Of a stretch of DNA of 32,500 bases, positions 1 to 10,325 are shown piece after piece. The stretch spans positions 1-32,500 of the forward strand of contig JAHBMJ010000993.1 in the NCBI GenBank assembly GCA_018398765.1, read 5' to 3'. This DNA is from Chromera velia. Its lineage: Eukaryota > Sar > Chromeraceae. Each line of letters opens with the position of its first letter. The first letter of the stretch is position 1. The notes beneath the pieces were generated by a model, which saw only the letters and a list, made by a program, of their open reading frames with translations, did not search any database and was not told the DNA's origin. A program made the translations under genes and the position numbers.

Positions 1-47
1 TTTTATTTCAGTCACACACCTCCATCTGTGTATGAAACTCCTTGCAG

Positions 48-2396
48 GGCTCCACCATGGACGGCTCTGGCTCCTGCGCCAAGACCACCACCACCGCCAA
101 GATCCCCAACACCACCTCCATCCAGGTCCCCATGACCTCCTGCCCCGCTGGCTCCATGGGCCCCGGCGCTGACGGCATGTGCACCACCACCAGAACCATC
201 CGCATCCCTGAGTCTCAGCCCCGCGATGTCCCCGTGACCTCCACCTCCGTTGAGAGAACCCCCTTCTCCGTTCCCGTCTCCAAGCAGGTCTCCGTCCCCG
301 GTGCTCCCACCTGCCCCTCCGGTTCCTCCATGTCCGGCGGTGCTTGCATTGTGACTGGATCCACCACCCAGTACTCCACTGAGGTTGTTCCCACCACTCT
401 GTCCTTCCCCGTGTCCACCCCCGTCTCCTCCTCCGTGTGCCCCTCCGGCACCACCATGGGAGCTGACGGCAGCTGCACCGCCACCCTCTCCTTCCAGTCC
501 GTTGAGACCACCCCCTCCGCCAGATCCATCCGTGTGGCCACTCTCGCCTCCAAGCCTGCCACCTACAACCTCCCCATGACCACCCTCAGAACTGGATCCA
601 CTTGCCCCCAGGGCTCCTCCGCCCAGGCTGATGGCACCTGCGCCGTCACCCTCAGAACCTCTTCCCTCGAGGCCTACTCCGTCCCCGCCTCCAGCCAGAT
701 CCCCGTGATCACCTCCGTCCCCCAGACCCTCACCCTCACCAAGCAGGTTCTTGTCCCCTCTTACTCCTGCCCCGCTGGCTCCTCTGCCTCTGGCTCCGGA
801 GAGTCCATGCGCTGCACCATCCGTCTGCCCACCACCTCCCGCGTGACTGAGCAGAAGACGGTCAAGAAGGCTCGCTTCGAGAAGAGACCCGTCACCGTCA
901 ACGTTTCCCGCATTGAGTCTGTCCCCGTGTACTACTGCCCCGAGGGAACCGTGGAGAACTCCATGGGCGAGTGCACTGTGACCGTCACCGTCAGCAGACC
1001 CATCAGTGTCTCTGAGACCCACACCATGTGCCCTGCCGACGCTGAGGAGTTCGGACCCGGCTACGGGCCCGGCTCTGGTGCCTCTGGCTCTTCCTCCAAG
1101 GGCTATTCTGGCTGCAAGCGCCGCACCACTGCCACCGTCCCCGCCACCCTCCTCCCCGGCTCCCTTGCTTCCAAGGCCGGCCAGTACTCTTGCCCCTCCG
1201 GCACCGCTGTGATTGGTGAGGGCGCTTCCATGACCTGCGCCGCTGAGACCTACGAGGATGTCCCCATGGAGTCCTACACCACCACCTCCATCTCCTACGA
1301 GTCCTCCACCGTCACTGAGACCGTCCCCAAGCTCTACAGATACGAGACCCGCACTGTGACCGAGACCGCCACCACCGAGGTCTTCACCGCCTACGATGAC
1401 ATCGTTATGGAGGTCGAGTCTGTCAGACCCTCCACTTACACTGAGGCCGTCCCTGCTCTTGTCTCTTACTCCACTGCCACCGTCTCTGAGACCGTGACTG
1501 TGTCCAACGATCGCGTTGACTACGTCTCTTGCTCCTCTGCCGGTGCTTCCTCTGGCGCCTTCTTCGGCGGTGCCGGTGCCTCTGGCTGCCTCTCTGAGAC
1601 TAAGTACAGAGTTGTGACCAACTCCTACACCGAGACCGTCCCCGCCGTCGCCACTTACTTCACTGAGGACAGCTTCCAGACCCAGACCGTTGAGGAGACC
1701 GAGCAGGCCTACGAGACCAGAACCCTCATGGAGACTGGTCACTCCGTTGCCACCTCCTACACTACCGAGTCCGTTGCCCCCAACACTCTCGTTGAGTACC
1801 AGACCACCTACCAGCCCCAGTCCTGCTCTGGCACGGGCTCTGGCTTCGGAAGCGGATCTGGCTCCATGGGCGGCTTCGCTTGCGGCACCAAGATCGTCTC
1901 TTCCACTGTCCCCATGACTGAGGCCGTCTCCTCCATCCCCTCCTACACCACCCAGACCGTCTCTGAGACTGCCCACTCCGAGCAGGTGTCTGCCGTTGCC
2001 CAGAAGTCCACCATGATGGTGTCCGAGATGGGTTTCCGCACTGAGACCATCTCCGAGACCGTTGTCCCCACCACCACCTACCGCACTGAGTCTTCCACCA
2101 CTTACTCCTGCCCCGCCGGCACTGTGGACACCGGCTCTGCCTGTGCTTCCACCGTGTCCGTCCCCGCTGAGTTCTCTTGCCCTGCCGGTGCTTCCTCCTC
2201 CGGCTCTGCCGCTGGCGGATGCACCAAGACCACCTACACTCAGATGACTTCCTGCCCCGAGGGCTTCACCGACACTGGCAAGAAGTGCGTGACCACTGCT
2301 TCTATCCCTGCTACCCCCATGGCTGCCCCCGCCCCCAAGGGCAAGTACTCCGCTCCCACCAAGCACTCTCGCCGTCACGGCCACAAGCACGACTAA
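48..2396 (+). CDS. Cys-repeat wall-type protein (oocyst-wall-protein-like), 3' exon, partial
   Basis: This is the last exon of a gene that begins left of the window. The sequence CTTGCAG at 41-47 is a 3' splice site, the upstream frame is closed by TGA at 33-35, and translation runs from GGC at 48 to TAA at 2394-2396 (about 783 codons). The protein consists of repeated short modules of the form CPxGxx(n)GxC, for example SCPAGSMGPGADGMC, TCPSGSSMSGGAC, VCPSGTTMGADGSC and SCPEGFTDTGKKC. About thirteen such Cys pairs are separated by Thr/Ser/Val/Tyr/Glu-rich linkers carrying ETVP- and TVSET-like phrases. The C-terminus is basic (KHSRRHGHKHD). Paired-Cys modules with this spacing resemble COWP/OWP wall proteins of coccidians, so a secreted, disulfide- or tyrosine-crosslinked wall role is inferred. 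The signal peptide would lie in a missing exon. Third codon positions are overwhelmingly C, which suggests very high expression. Confidence 0.7.
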   Translation, partial: GSTMDGSGSCAKTTTTAKIPNTTSIQVPMTSCPAGSMGPGADGMCTTTRTIRIPESQPRDVPVTSTSVERTPFSVPVSKQVSVPGAPTCPSGSSMSGGACIVTGSTTQYSTEVVPTTLSFPVSTPVSSSVCPSGTTMGADGSCTATLSFQSVETTPSARSIRVATLASKPATYNLPMTTLRTGSTCPQGSSAQADGTCAVTLRTSSLEAYSVPASSQIPVITSVPQTLTLTKQVLVPSYSCPAGSSASGSGESMRCTIRLPTTSRVTEQKTVKKARFEKRPVTVNVSRIESVPVYYCPEGTVENSMGECTVTVTVSRPISVSETHTMCPADAEEFGPGYGPGSGASGSSSKGYSGCKRRTTATVPATLLPGSLASKAGQYSCPSGTAVIGEGASMTCAAETYEDVPMESYTTTSISYESSTVTETVPKLYRYETRTVTETATTEVFTAYDDIVMEVESVRPSTYTEAVPALVSYSTATVSETVTVSNDRVDYVSCSSAGASSGAFFGGAGASGCLSETKYRVVTNSYTETVPAVATYFTEDSFQTQTVEETEQAYETRTLMETGHSVATSYTTESVAPNTLVEYQTTYQPQSCSGTGSGFGSGSGSMGGFACGTKIVSSTVPMTEAVSSIPSYTTQTVSETAHSEQVSAVAQKSTMMVSEMGFRTETISETVVPTTTYRTESSTTYSCPAGTVDTGSACASTVSVPAEFSCPAGASSSGSAAGGCTKTTYTQMTSCPEGFTDTGKKCVTTASIPATPMAAPAPKGKYSAPTKHSRRHGHKHD

Positions 2397-3814
2397 GCGC
2401 CAGGCCCAGTCGACATTTCAGTTTGATCATATGGAACGAAGAAAGTGCATAACAGGAGGCTGACGGAATGAGGTGTTGAAGTGGTTGCAAGGCAGGGTGC
2501 CGCATCGATCGTTTGATGAATTGCCTCTCTTGCGTGTCCCTTTTCTGCACCTGAGTGTGTGTGACAGTATTCTGTGTGTGGGCCCGATGTGTGTCCGCCG
2601 ATCGACTGCTGATTGTTCACGTTCGTGTGACTGTCATCAAGTTGTGTGTCTTCGCTCTGTGGTTGCTTGTTAACGGCATGTGACGTGTGTCTCACGCGTT
2701 GTGCCGGTGTGTGATGAAACGTATGTGTGAAATCGTTTTTGCAAATGACAATTCAAGTGATGCGGTTCCAGTTGCGCCTTTGCCCCGGCCAATATTGAAG
2801 GTCCTTGTTGGAGGTTCAGGTGCCTTCTTCTGTTAGAAACTGTGAATAAGTTCACGATATAATGTGAATAAGTAGTATCCGTGATATTAATTAAATCAAT
2901 AATGCTGCAAATAATACAAAAAATCTTATTCTAAATATAAAACCTCAGGCTGTTTAATGATCGAGTTTAGATAGGCGGCATCATAGGCCTAGCTAAAGAT
3001 ATATTACAAACTCTTAACATACGAAACTTTATTTAGCTAGTATTCCACTTACTATCAATTTTAATATTTGTTTGATTATTAAGCATGACTTTAATTTTAT
3101 TTACAATCGATCAGATAAATGATCTGGTAAATAATTTAACTTTTGATCAGCACATATACAGTGTTATATACACACATTAATTCCTGTAGTTATATACAAT
3201 CCTAGACATATTTATTCGTTCACTCATTTATTTCTAGAGGTATCACAGCAAAAAAAAAAATTAAAGCCATTTCTGGCTTACTTTTGTTTTTGCCAATGAT
3301 GTTAAGTGACAAACAACTGCACGTTGTTCACGTATTGCGTAACTCTTTTTTCGGTGCTCTACAACTGTTGCTTAGCTGTTGCAAGAAAAAAAAAAGAAAA
3401 GAATAATTAAACTTGAAGCCAATTCTATCAATCAATCTGGTTTACTTTTTTTTTTTTGGTGTGATACGCCTAGATCTAGGCCTAGATTTATTTTTTAATT
3501 CCGTATCAGTAATCATATCAGCTAGTATATTAGAGTGATTCGTTCTTTTATATTCATTCATTAAATCTCATCTCAGGGCATTCATTCATTGATTCACTAT
3601 GCAGCTGATTTATTCATTAGCTTTGATCAGACACGTACTAATAGACCTCTGCCAGTGCTCTAATAATGATCAACTTGAATGAGACAATTGACAGTGGACG
3701 AGCACGTGGCATTATCAGAGAAATACATATATGCATCCACGCACACACCGACACAGACACAAGCAGACACAGGCACGCAAAGCTACTTGCAGGCACACAC
3801 ACACACACACACAG

Positions 3815-3856
<42 letters not shown>

Positions 3857-4468
3857 AGAGAGATTGAGAGAGAGTGTGTCGGACACGCGCACACAAGTGT
3901 ACTGACTCGCTAACCACACTCAGCACATCAGGTGACAGCAGGGAACCGCTTTGAGCGTACTTCTTGCTCCATTCGCGTGGCCCTCTGAGATCTTCACCCA
4001 ACTCTTTCTTGATCAGAATCTCCTCGGACACTTTTTCTTGATTCCATGTGTCGCTTGAACCCTCTCTCAATCATTCACTCAAGCACAAAGACATACAAAA
4101 CTGAAAACAGTTCGACTATTCGCCATATTGTGTTGGGTTCAAAAGACAGAGTTGATTGAAAAGGCACTGGATTCAACTGAAAAGTCCTCAGCTAGCTCCA
4201 AGGATGCATTCACTGTTGCCCACATTCATGGCTTTTGCAACATGTGACTGTTTGTATGTCTTCCCTAAAAGGCGGCAGCGTTGAACGGCGTCGATCCGAA
4301 AAAAACGACACCGCGCAAGACATGCCAGGTACTTGCGCGCCTCTCAGCCTCGCGAAACGCCAAGAGGCCGTTTGTCATTCAATTGGGCATTCAGTCGTGC
4401 CCTCAACATATCGTGTGGTCCTCACCACATTCAAATGTTCTCTGATGTGTGGACTTGCTTCTCTGGGT
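2397..4468. other. 3' flank and AT-rich intergenic spacer
   Basis: I see no gene here. The stretch 2397-2850 probably holds the 3' UTR of the wall-protein gene, with TG-rich sequence. From about 2850 to 3640 it is strongly AT-rich with A and T homopolymers at 3250, 3385 and 3447. A 14-base perfect palindrome (GCCTAGATCTAGGC) lies at 3468-3481. Open frames around 3640-4070 are translations of a microsatellite, and an open frame at 4235-4777 (+) is mostly antisense to the secreted-protein gene that follows. Confidence 0.6.
3792..3875. repeat. Compound (CA)n(GA)n microsatellite
   Basis: A (CA)n tract changes directly into a (GA)n tract, read on the + strand, with two GATT interruptions near the end. 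All open frames across it encode only His/Thr or Arg/Glu repeats (Ser/Leu on the other strand) and are not genes. It is the first of several tracts in the window with the same CA-then-GA order. Confidence 0.95.
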
Positions 4469-5029
4469 TCACGCTGTCAGTTCTTCGAGTGCGCCGCCGT
4501 TGGCGTTGATGGTCACCGGGATCCTGGCTGCCGTGTCGTCGCACGACTGATCCACCAACGAGGGATTGTACCGGGGGATCTTCGCGGGGTCGTACCCGTA
4601 GGAGACCGTGTACCATGGCACGGAGATCTCTTTCCTCGTACCACCGGAGACGAAATACTCCCCCGACCCCCACTCCAGGATGCATCTCCCCGGGTTCTCA
4701 GGGCTCTGATATCCGGGACACCACTGGTCCCTCTGGGTGACCATGCCCTGGGCGTCTATGCCGCGGCACAACTCTGAGCACCCGAAAAATGGCACACAGG
4801 CGTCCATATTGTGGTAGAGCCTCGTGCCAGTGGTGAATTCTATCAGGGAATTCTGGCACAAAAAGCCCGTGTACTTGATTGCCAGCTCTCTGCTGAGCAT
4901 GCTCTCTTTTCGATCAGGGTGCGGCATGTTTGGGACGCCAGCAAGAGGGTAAGCGTAGCAGTCATGGGCCTCTGCACGTGGTAGGAGAACAACGACGAAA
5001 AGGACGAGAAAGCAGCCGATGCGCAACAT
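4469..5029 (-). CDS. Small secreted Cys-rich protein, unknown function
   Basis: A single open exon of 186 codons ends in TGA (4469-4471). The ATG at 5027-5029 is preferred over an upstream in-frame codon because it puts a clean signal peptide at the N-terminus: MLRIGCFLVLFVVVLLPR followed by AEA and then HD, a good signal-peptidase site. The mature part has eight cysteines (DC, LC, AC, GC, LC, WC, RC, SC), suggesting four disulfides. Aromatic and Gly/Pro-rich stretches include WCPGYQSPENPGRC and WYTVSYGYDPAK. No transmembrane segment follows the signal. I do not recognise the family. A TATA-like element, CTATTTATAG on the coding strand, lies about 145 bases upstream (5175-5184). An unseen further exon cannot be excluded. 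Confidence 0.65.
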   Translation of the reverse strand: MLRIGCFLVLFVVVLLPRAEAHDCYAYPLAGVPNMPHPDRKESMLSRELAIKYTGFLCQNSLIEFTTGTRLYHNMDACVPFFGCSELCRGIDAQGMVTQRDQWCPGYQSPENPGRCILEWGSGEYFVSGGTRKEISVPWYTVSYGYDPAKIPRYNPSLVDQSCDDTAARIPVTINANGGALEELTA

Positions 5030-6762
5030 CGTCCAGTGACTGTATGGATAGTGAGTGCGAACGCCAAGCACCCGACGTCGAATGCTTTAGTCGCACAGTC
5101 TTCTACTTCCATGAAACCAAGGAAGTACAGACTTCACCGGCAGCCTGGTGGGCACTCAAAGAGACCACATTTACCTATAAATAGCTAGTACGTGCGTACC
5201 GATCGTCGTATCGGTTTAATTACTGTCAGCCGTTTTTGAATTCGACGTATACACGTACTCTGTACATGCATGCAAACAACGTATACGCCTTCGACAGCCA
5301 GTGTAAGTAAGTGTACATATTGCAACAGTCAATACACGTGCAACACGTTTTTTTTATCGAATTAATATTTCGAAATACAACCGAGTGAATGCGCGCGCAA
5401 AGCGCGCGGAAGTGACTATGAGTGTTCATTAGTGAAAGTTGCCTCAGGCTGGCATTCACCAAAAAAAAAAGTCCACACATTTCCAAAAGAAGCTAAGAAA
5501 AACAAGCGCTAGTTTGAAGGAACTGCACTTTAAGATATTAAACGATGGATTGAGATGTCGGGAGTAAAATGAAAGATCGATTAGGATCATTATCAGACCA
5601 TAGACGTTACTAAGACATACTAAAACATATGAACACAAACAAAAAGGCCATACATAAATTAAACTTTTACTATTTTTAAAAAAATTACAACACGTTATAT
5701 ATTTACTTCTTGTTAATTACATACTCTGTTTTTTTATTTCTAATAGCATTTTGTTGTCCCCGCGAGCTGTCCAAACTAGTTGAAACTACTTAAAAGAGGA
5801 ACCCAGGCCGCCGGGCGGTAGACTGCAAGAAAAATTAACTTGAAATACACCTAGAAAGGGGAACTCGGACAATCTCAGACGTTTGCATTGACGCTAGCAC
5901 TAGCTACCACTAGAGATTGGTGCTACACTTGTGTGTGAGAATCCCGCCCCGCAGCCTTCAAAAGCAGCTGATCGAGAATTAAAAACTGCAAAAGAATCAA
6001 CGTAAAACAATCTCCGTGAAGTTGAATTACCCCTCGGCACACTGCCTGTTCCCTACTGGGTCTATTGCACAGCTGTCGACTCTTTGCATAGTGAAATCAT
6101 AGTCGAAGAGCGCGACGGCTTTGCCTCCTGCAAGAATGATCATGCGATACACGTAAACCAGCGACACATCCACATCTGTCTAATTAAGAAAGCATGCAGG
6201 CCGCGCGTGCTCCCCGCACATCTTCCAGCACGCATCCTTCCACTAAAAACAACGCATGGGGCATTTCCAGGGTCGACGAATGTCGGACAGTCATTGCGAC
6301 ACTGCCACGGTAAAGCGTACAGCTCCATGAATCCTTGCAACAGAGAGCGATCAGACCCTTTACATGCTGCCCCCCATGCACAACAAATGCAACTTCAATG
6401 CAACAAGACTGTAGCGGGGCGGTAACGAGAAAGCAACTGATGGGGGGCACTTGCCAAAAACAGCTGGGGAAAAAGGGGGGGGCGACAGGGCAGCATAGCC
6501 AAATGCATTCATTCCTTGTCTATCGCTTCGATGCGACACGACACCAGAAAAAAACACCCGCCAGCCCAGCGTGACGCCGTCTACATGCTTATGAAGAAAC
6601 AGCTCCCCTCTGGTGCCTGCCTCATTTAATTCGTCTCATACACGCACCTGCTTGGACAAACAGTTGGAGCCTCTCATCCGAGTCGGGAGTTACATACACA
6701 GCTGCAAGGATGGGGCACAAGGGGCAACAGTCACAAATGAAAGAATGGATAAAGAGATAGAG

Positions 6763-6764
6763 GA

Positions 6765-6800
<36 letters not shown>

Positions 6801-6842
6801 AGAGAGAGAGAAGGGAAACAGAGAGAGAGAGAGAGAGAGAGA

Positions 6843-6878
<36 letters not shown>

Positions 6879-6898
6879 GAGAGAGAGAGAGAGAGACG
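6763..6898. repeat. Compound (CA)n(GA)n microsatellite
   Basis: A CA tract is followed by a long, lightly interrupted GA tract on the + strand. The overlapping open frames encode only Arg/Glu runs, or Ser/Leu runs on the other strand, and were discarded as coding. Confidence 0.95.
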
Positions 6899-7124
6899 AA
6901 AGGAAACAAACAGGCAAATGCAGAACGAAAGGAAAGGGAGAACGGAAAACAGAAAGAAAGAACTCACGAAAGAAGAAAAAAAACAAACAAGGAAAGAAAG
7001 AAAGCAAGAAAAAAAGGGGGGGGATAGAGACAGCAATGCATGACTGCATGCATGCATGCACAGATACCGACACATACCGTTGCGGCCAAGATCACACGCA
7101 GACACAGAAATTTCACGCGCACGG

Positions 7125-7126
<2 letters not shown>

Positions 7127-7159
<33 letters not shown>
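7127..7159. repeat. (GA)n microsatellite
   Basis: An uninterrupted AG/GA tract is followed by about 120 bases of degenerate purine-rich sequence. Confidence 0.9.
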
Positions 7160-7165
<6 letters not shown>

Positions 7166-7377
7166 CAGACAGAGAGGAAGGAGGCAGGGATGGAGGGAAC
7201 GAGGGGAGGGGGAAATAGAGAGGGAGGCGGAGAGGGAGAGAGAGAAGAAAAAGAAAAGAAGAAAGAAGGAACGAAATAAAGATATTTAGAAAAGAAATAA
7301 TGAATGAAGAAGACGGAAGAAAGAATAGAGCACTATCTTGGAATGAAAACAAGCGCACGTAAACCTTGACCACGTTT

Positions 7378-8615
7378 TCATTTGGAGTCACTCGGCAATT
7401 TTTTTTGCACCCAGCTTTTCGACTGACCCAGTCTCTGCGCCCCCTTAACGAAATCTGGTTTGTTGCTGTCAGGAATTTCATATTCAGTCAGGACCTCACT
7501 GTCACAAACAAATTGGTAAGTCTGCCCGAGCGCCACCGTCCTGATCACCTCGCAAGATACGAACCTAGGTTGACTCTGCAGGAAGGACAGTTCGAACAAT
7601 GAACTGACTGTTGATTGGGGTCACGTACTACCTAGGTCACTGCACCATACGACAGATAGAGCGCTCGCCAGAAGGCAAACCAAAGCACCTGTGGGGTGAT
7701 TGCTTTTCTCTCAAGATGGCCTCGAACTGAATTTAACTACGTGAATCCAACTTTTCCTCCCAAATTCAAAGAAAACCGAAAAGACGGCCTTAACTCACCG
7801 AACTGACTTTGCAGTCTTTACTGTCACTGTCCCAATGCACCCAATCAGAAAGAAAGACACACATACAGAAAGGAACATAGACAGCCAGGAATGTAGAACG
7901 ACGGACAAGAATCCAGACATGCCAAAAGGCATGGAGGCAGGAAGGCAAGGGCTGACAGGCACGATGAGCAAAAAGTCAGGAATGCAAACAGGGAAACAGA
8001 CACGAGTAATGACAATCTAGACCAAAGAAGAGACATAAAAACACGAGTGTAGGGTGAAAAGCCAACAGGAAGCCGTCCTTGCTCGTTCCCATCTACCCAC
8101 CGGATCAGTCTCGCTCCAGACTCCAGTCACGAACACTTCCTTGCGTCTTTGCCCCAAAGGGCGAAGGTCCGGCCCCAGCCTGTTAAACTTCACAGTGTAC
8201 TTGTCGGGCTCTTTTCTCAAGTTGTACTCTACCTTCTCGACTGCATTGTATCTGAATGAAAATCGAAGGACATCCATCGGCAAAAAATTAGAGCCGGTGG
8301 TCGGAAAAATTCAGTGGTTCACCAGAAGGAGTGACCAGAGCATTCACTTCAAGAGACACCATCAAGACCAGAGGCGGCAGCACAAAGCTGTTCAGCAAAG
8401 CGTGTGAAGGTGAAGAACGAAGGGGAGCAGATAGACACACACATGCAGGCACACAGAAGAGACACTTTCTCTTCCCCTATCCCCCTCTGCCTTCTCTCTC
8501 AGACACACACACACACATTCACATACGCACGCACACATAAACACACACACACGCATACACATACATGCATTCACGCACACGCGCGCACACATACACACAC
8601 ACGCACACACACACG

Positions 8616-8646
<31 letters not shown>

Positions 8647-8701
8647 ACTGCCACACACACACACACACAGCCACACACACACACACACACACACACACAG
8701 C

Positions 8702-8761
<60 letters not shown>

Positions 8762-10325
8762 CATACGCGGAGCCGCAGATCCGCAGACTGACCCAAGAAA
8801 ACCATCGATGCCGCTTTTTGTGTTGAAGGCCAGGTTCGGTACAGTCTTTGCGATTGCGTTTTGTCCGACACTCTTCTTTACCAGGTTCTCGAGGCTGTCC
8901 GGCTGGTACTTGTAGAAGGACTGCACGTACCGGGCGTTCTCTCCAACCTGCAAGCCTCAGGGATGAAGGAGAAAGGGGCGCATTTTCGTGATTAGGCCAA
9001 GAGGGATCAAGGGAAGGAAAGGAAAGGGGTGGCTCAGTTGAATGTCAATGCACGAGAGAGGAGGAAAGGAGCGGGCAGAAAAGAGGAGACAGAGAAAAGA
9101 TGTGGGACAGCAAAAATGCGGAGAGAGAGAGAGACAGAGGCATCAACTCACCTCTTGTTGTTGGGCCTTTGTTCTGAGAAGTGGGGGGGGCAGGAATTTC
9201 TCTCCGAGAGGGTACGTTCTCTTGGTCAGGGTCATGGAGGTGTTCCATGTGCCGAACAGCCAGTCGGGAACGGTTAGCTGCAGATGTTCGAATCAGGGGG
9301 AACATGACGCCGGGGGGTGAATGAAAAGGGAGATCAGACAACAGGAGAACAAAACTAAAGCGAGAAGAGGATGCACAGGAAAGCGAGAAGTCATATCGTC
9401 CTGAAGTGTACAGACACCAACACACGGTCATCTAGGGGCACAAGCCGACACACACGGGCAGATAAGAAGGGATAAACCCAGAGAGCCAGAGCGAGAAAAG
9501 GCCAAACAGAGAAATGCAGAAGCACACAGAGACAGACAGAAACAGCCAGAAAGATAGACAGGGACGCAGGCAAGCAAGAAAGAAGAGAGGGAAACAGAGA
9601 GACGGACAGATTTCACACTCACACTCGCACTCACACAGAGAGAGAGAGAGGGAGGGAGGGAGGGGGGGAGGAAGGGAGAGAGAGAGGGGGAGAGAGAGAG
9701 AGAGAGAGAAGGGGAGGGGGGCAGGAGGTCGTGAACAGGTTGCACTCTGCACTTCTTCCGGTGCGGGGTGGAGGGAAGCTACGTAGGTTGGTTGGTTTGT
9801 GTAGATTCATAGATGATGACCACCTGACTGGAAGGGAACAACGTGTGGGTGCAAAGAACATTCAGAGAGACGAGCAGAAAGAGTCGTTAGCAAACAGTAA
9901 ATGGGTCAAGCAAAACTGACGAAACGAGAGGGGATGCCGAGATCAATGGGCCCCAGCTGTTTGAGCTCTTCAGACGAAACACGGGGGAATATTTTCCCCC
10001 CTCCTCCCTCAGCAGCCTGCCCTTCCATGACACCGAATGCCTGTACCAAGCCCACGCCTAGTCCTCCAGACAGAAAGCCACGCAATCGCTCTTCAGTAGA
10101 GTCCCTCCTCGATTGCCGCCTCCCTGCTGTTCCAGAGACGGCATCTGTCTCCGAAAGACGAGACGCCGTCTCCGAGGCATAAAGCCTATCTCGCCATCTT
10201 TGATCAGTCCTTTCCCGCTCCCGTCGCACTCCTGAAAATCTGTCCGGTTGAATTCTCCATGCACAAGCGACAATGGAACAAAGAACAAGCGCATGCACAA
10301 CAATGCAGGCACGGCAGAGATACAT
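7378..10325 (-). CDS. DUF6816-family protein with thylakoid-lumen type targeting (5 exons)
   Basis: The coding exons, in gene order, are 10325-9921, 9277-9152, 8947-8793, 8251-8101 and 7575-7378. All junctions are GT..AG and keep phase, giving 344 residues. The N-terminus is multipartite. Residues 1-22 ([16 protein letters not shown]..) form a secretory signal. Residues 23-82 are Arg/Ser/Thr-rich and transit-peptide-like. Residues 83-98 are hydrophobic ([16 protein letters not shown]) and end before QAA at 103-105, like a lumen signal with an upstream RR. The mature part carries DUF6816 hallmarks: [12 protein letters not shown] (138-149), [17 protein letters not shown] (213-222), [19 protein letters not shown] and EVLTEYE. 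This cyanobacterial/plastid family has no assigned reaction. The 3' end is uncertain: a 37-nt intron (7427-7391) would instead continue the protein as [12 protein letters not shown], which fits the usual family C-terminus better than the stop at 7378. An untranslated 5' exon may end at 10546 with a GTAAGTAT donor. Confidence 0.8.
8502..8759. repeat. CA/CT/CA/GA compound microsatellite inside intron 3 of the DUF6816 gene
   Basis: Alternating CA blocks are interrupted by CTCTCT and GCCACACA motifs and end in a pure GA tract. The end abuts the donor of the intron (8787-8792) by about 30 bases. Two near-identical 30-base units of CA sequence joined by AGCC occur at about 8650-8730, a small tandem duplication. 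Confidence 0.95.
9621..9711. repeat. CA/GA microsatellite inside intron 1 of the DUF6816 gene
   Basis: A short CACTCACACA stretch passes into a GA tract with GGGA interruptions. It lies within the 643-base first intron, 9278-9920. Confidence 0.9.

Larger units (their letters stand above)
5030..7377. other. Intergenic spacer with AT-rich and GA-rich parts
   Basis: No convincing gene is visible. The stretch 5185-5760 is AT-rich. A short perfect hairpin (CGCGCGC, loop AAA, GCGCGCG) sits at 5392-5408. 5760-6600 is of mixed composition with only short open frames that lack recognisable domains. From 6763 to about 7300 the sequence is dominated by CA and GA tracts. The extreme right part may hold the 3' end of the DUF6816 gene, since a frame on the minus strand stays open from 7390 downwards. 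Confidence 0.55.

Noticed and set aside
12-2390. A 792-codon open frame antisense to the wall-protein exon
   Set aside because: The strong third-position C bias of the sense gene removes stops from this antisense frame. Its Gly/Ser/Ala-rich translation shows no domain.
4235-4777. A 180-codon plus-strand open frame
   Set aside because: Most of it is antisense to the secreted Cys-rich gene, which has a signal peptide and paired cysteines. This frame has neither.
5392-5408. CG-rich hairpin as a regulatory RNA or terminator
   Set aside because: It is a 7-base stem alone in intergenic DNA with no supporting context.
6622-7481. Several long open frames rich in Ser/Leu or Arg/Glu
   Set aside because: They are translations of GA and CA microsatellites and lack any non-repeat conserved part.
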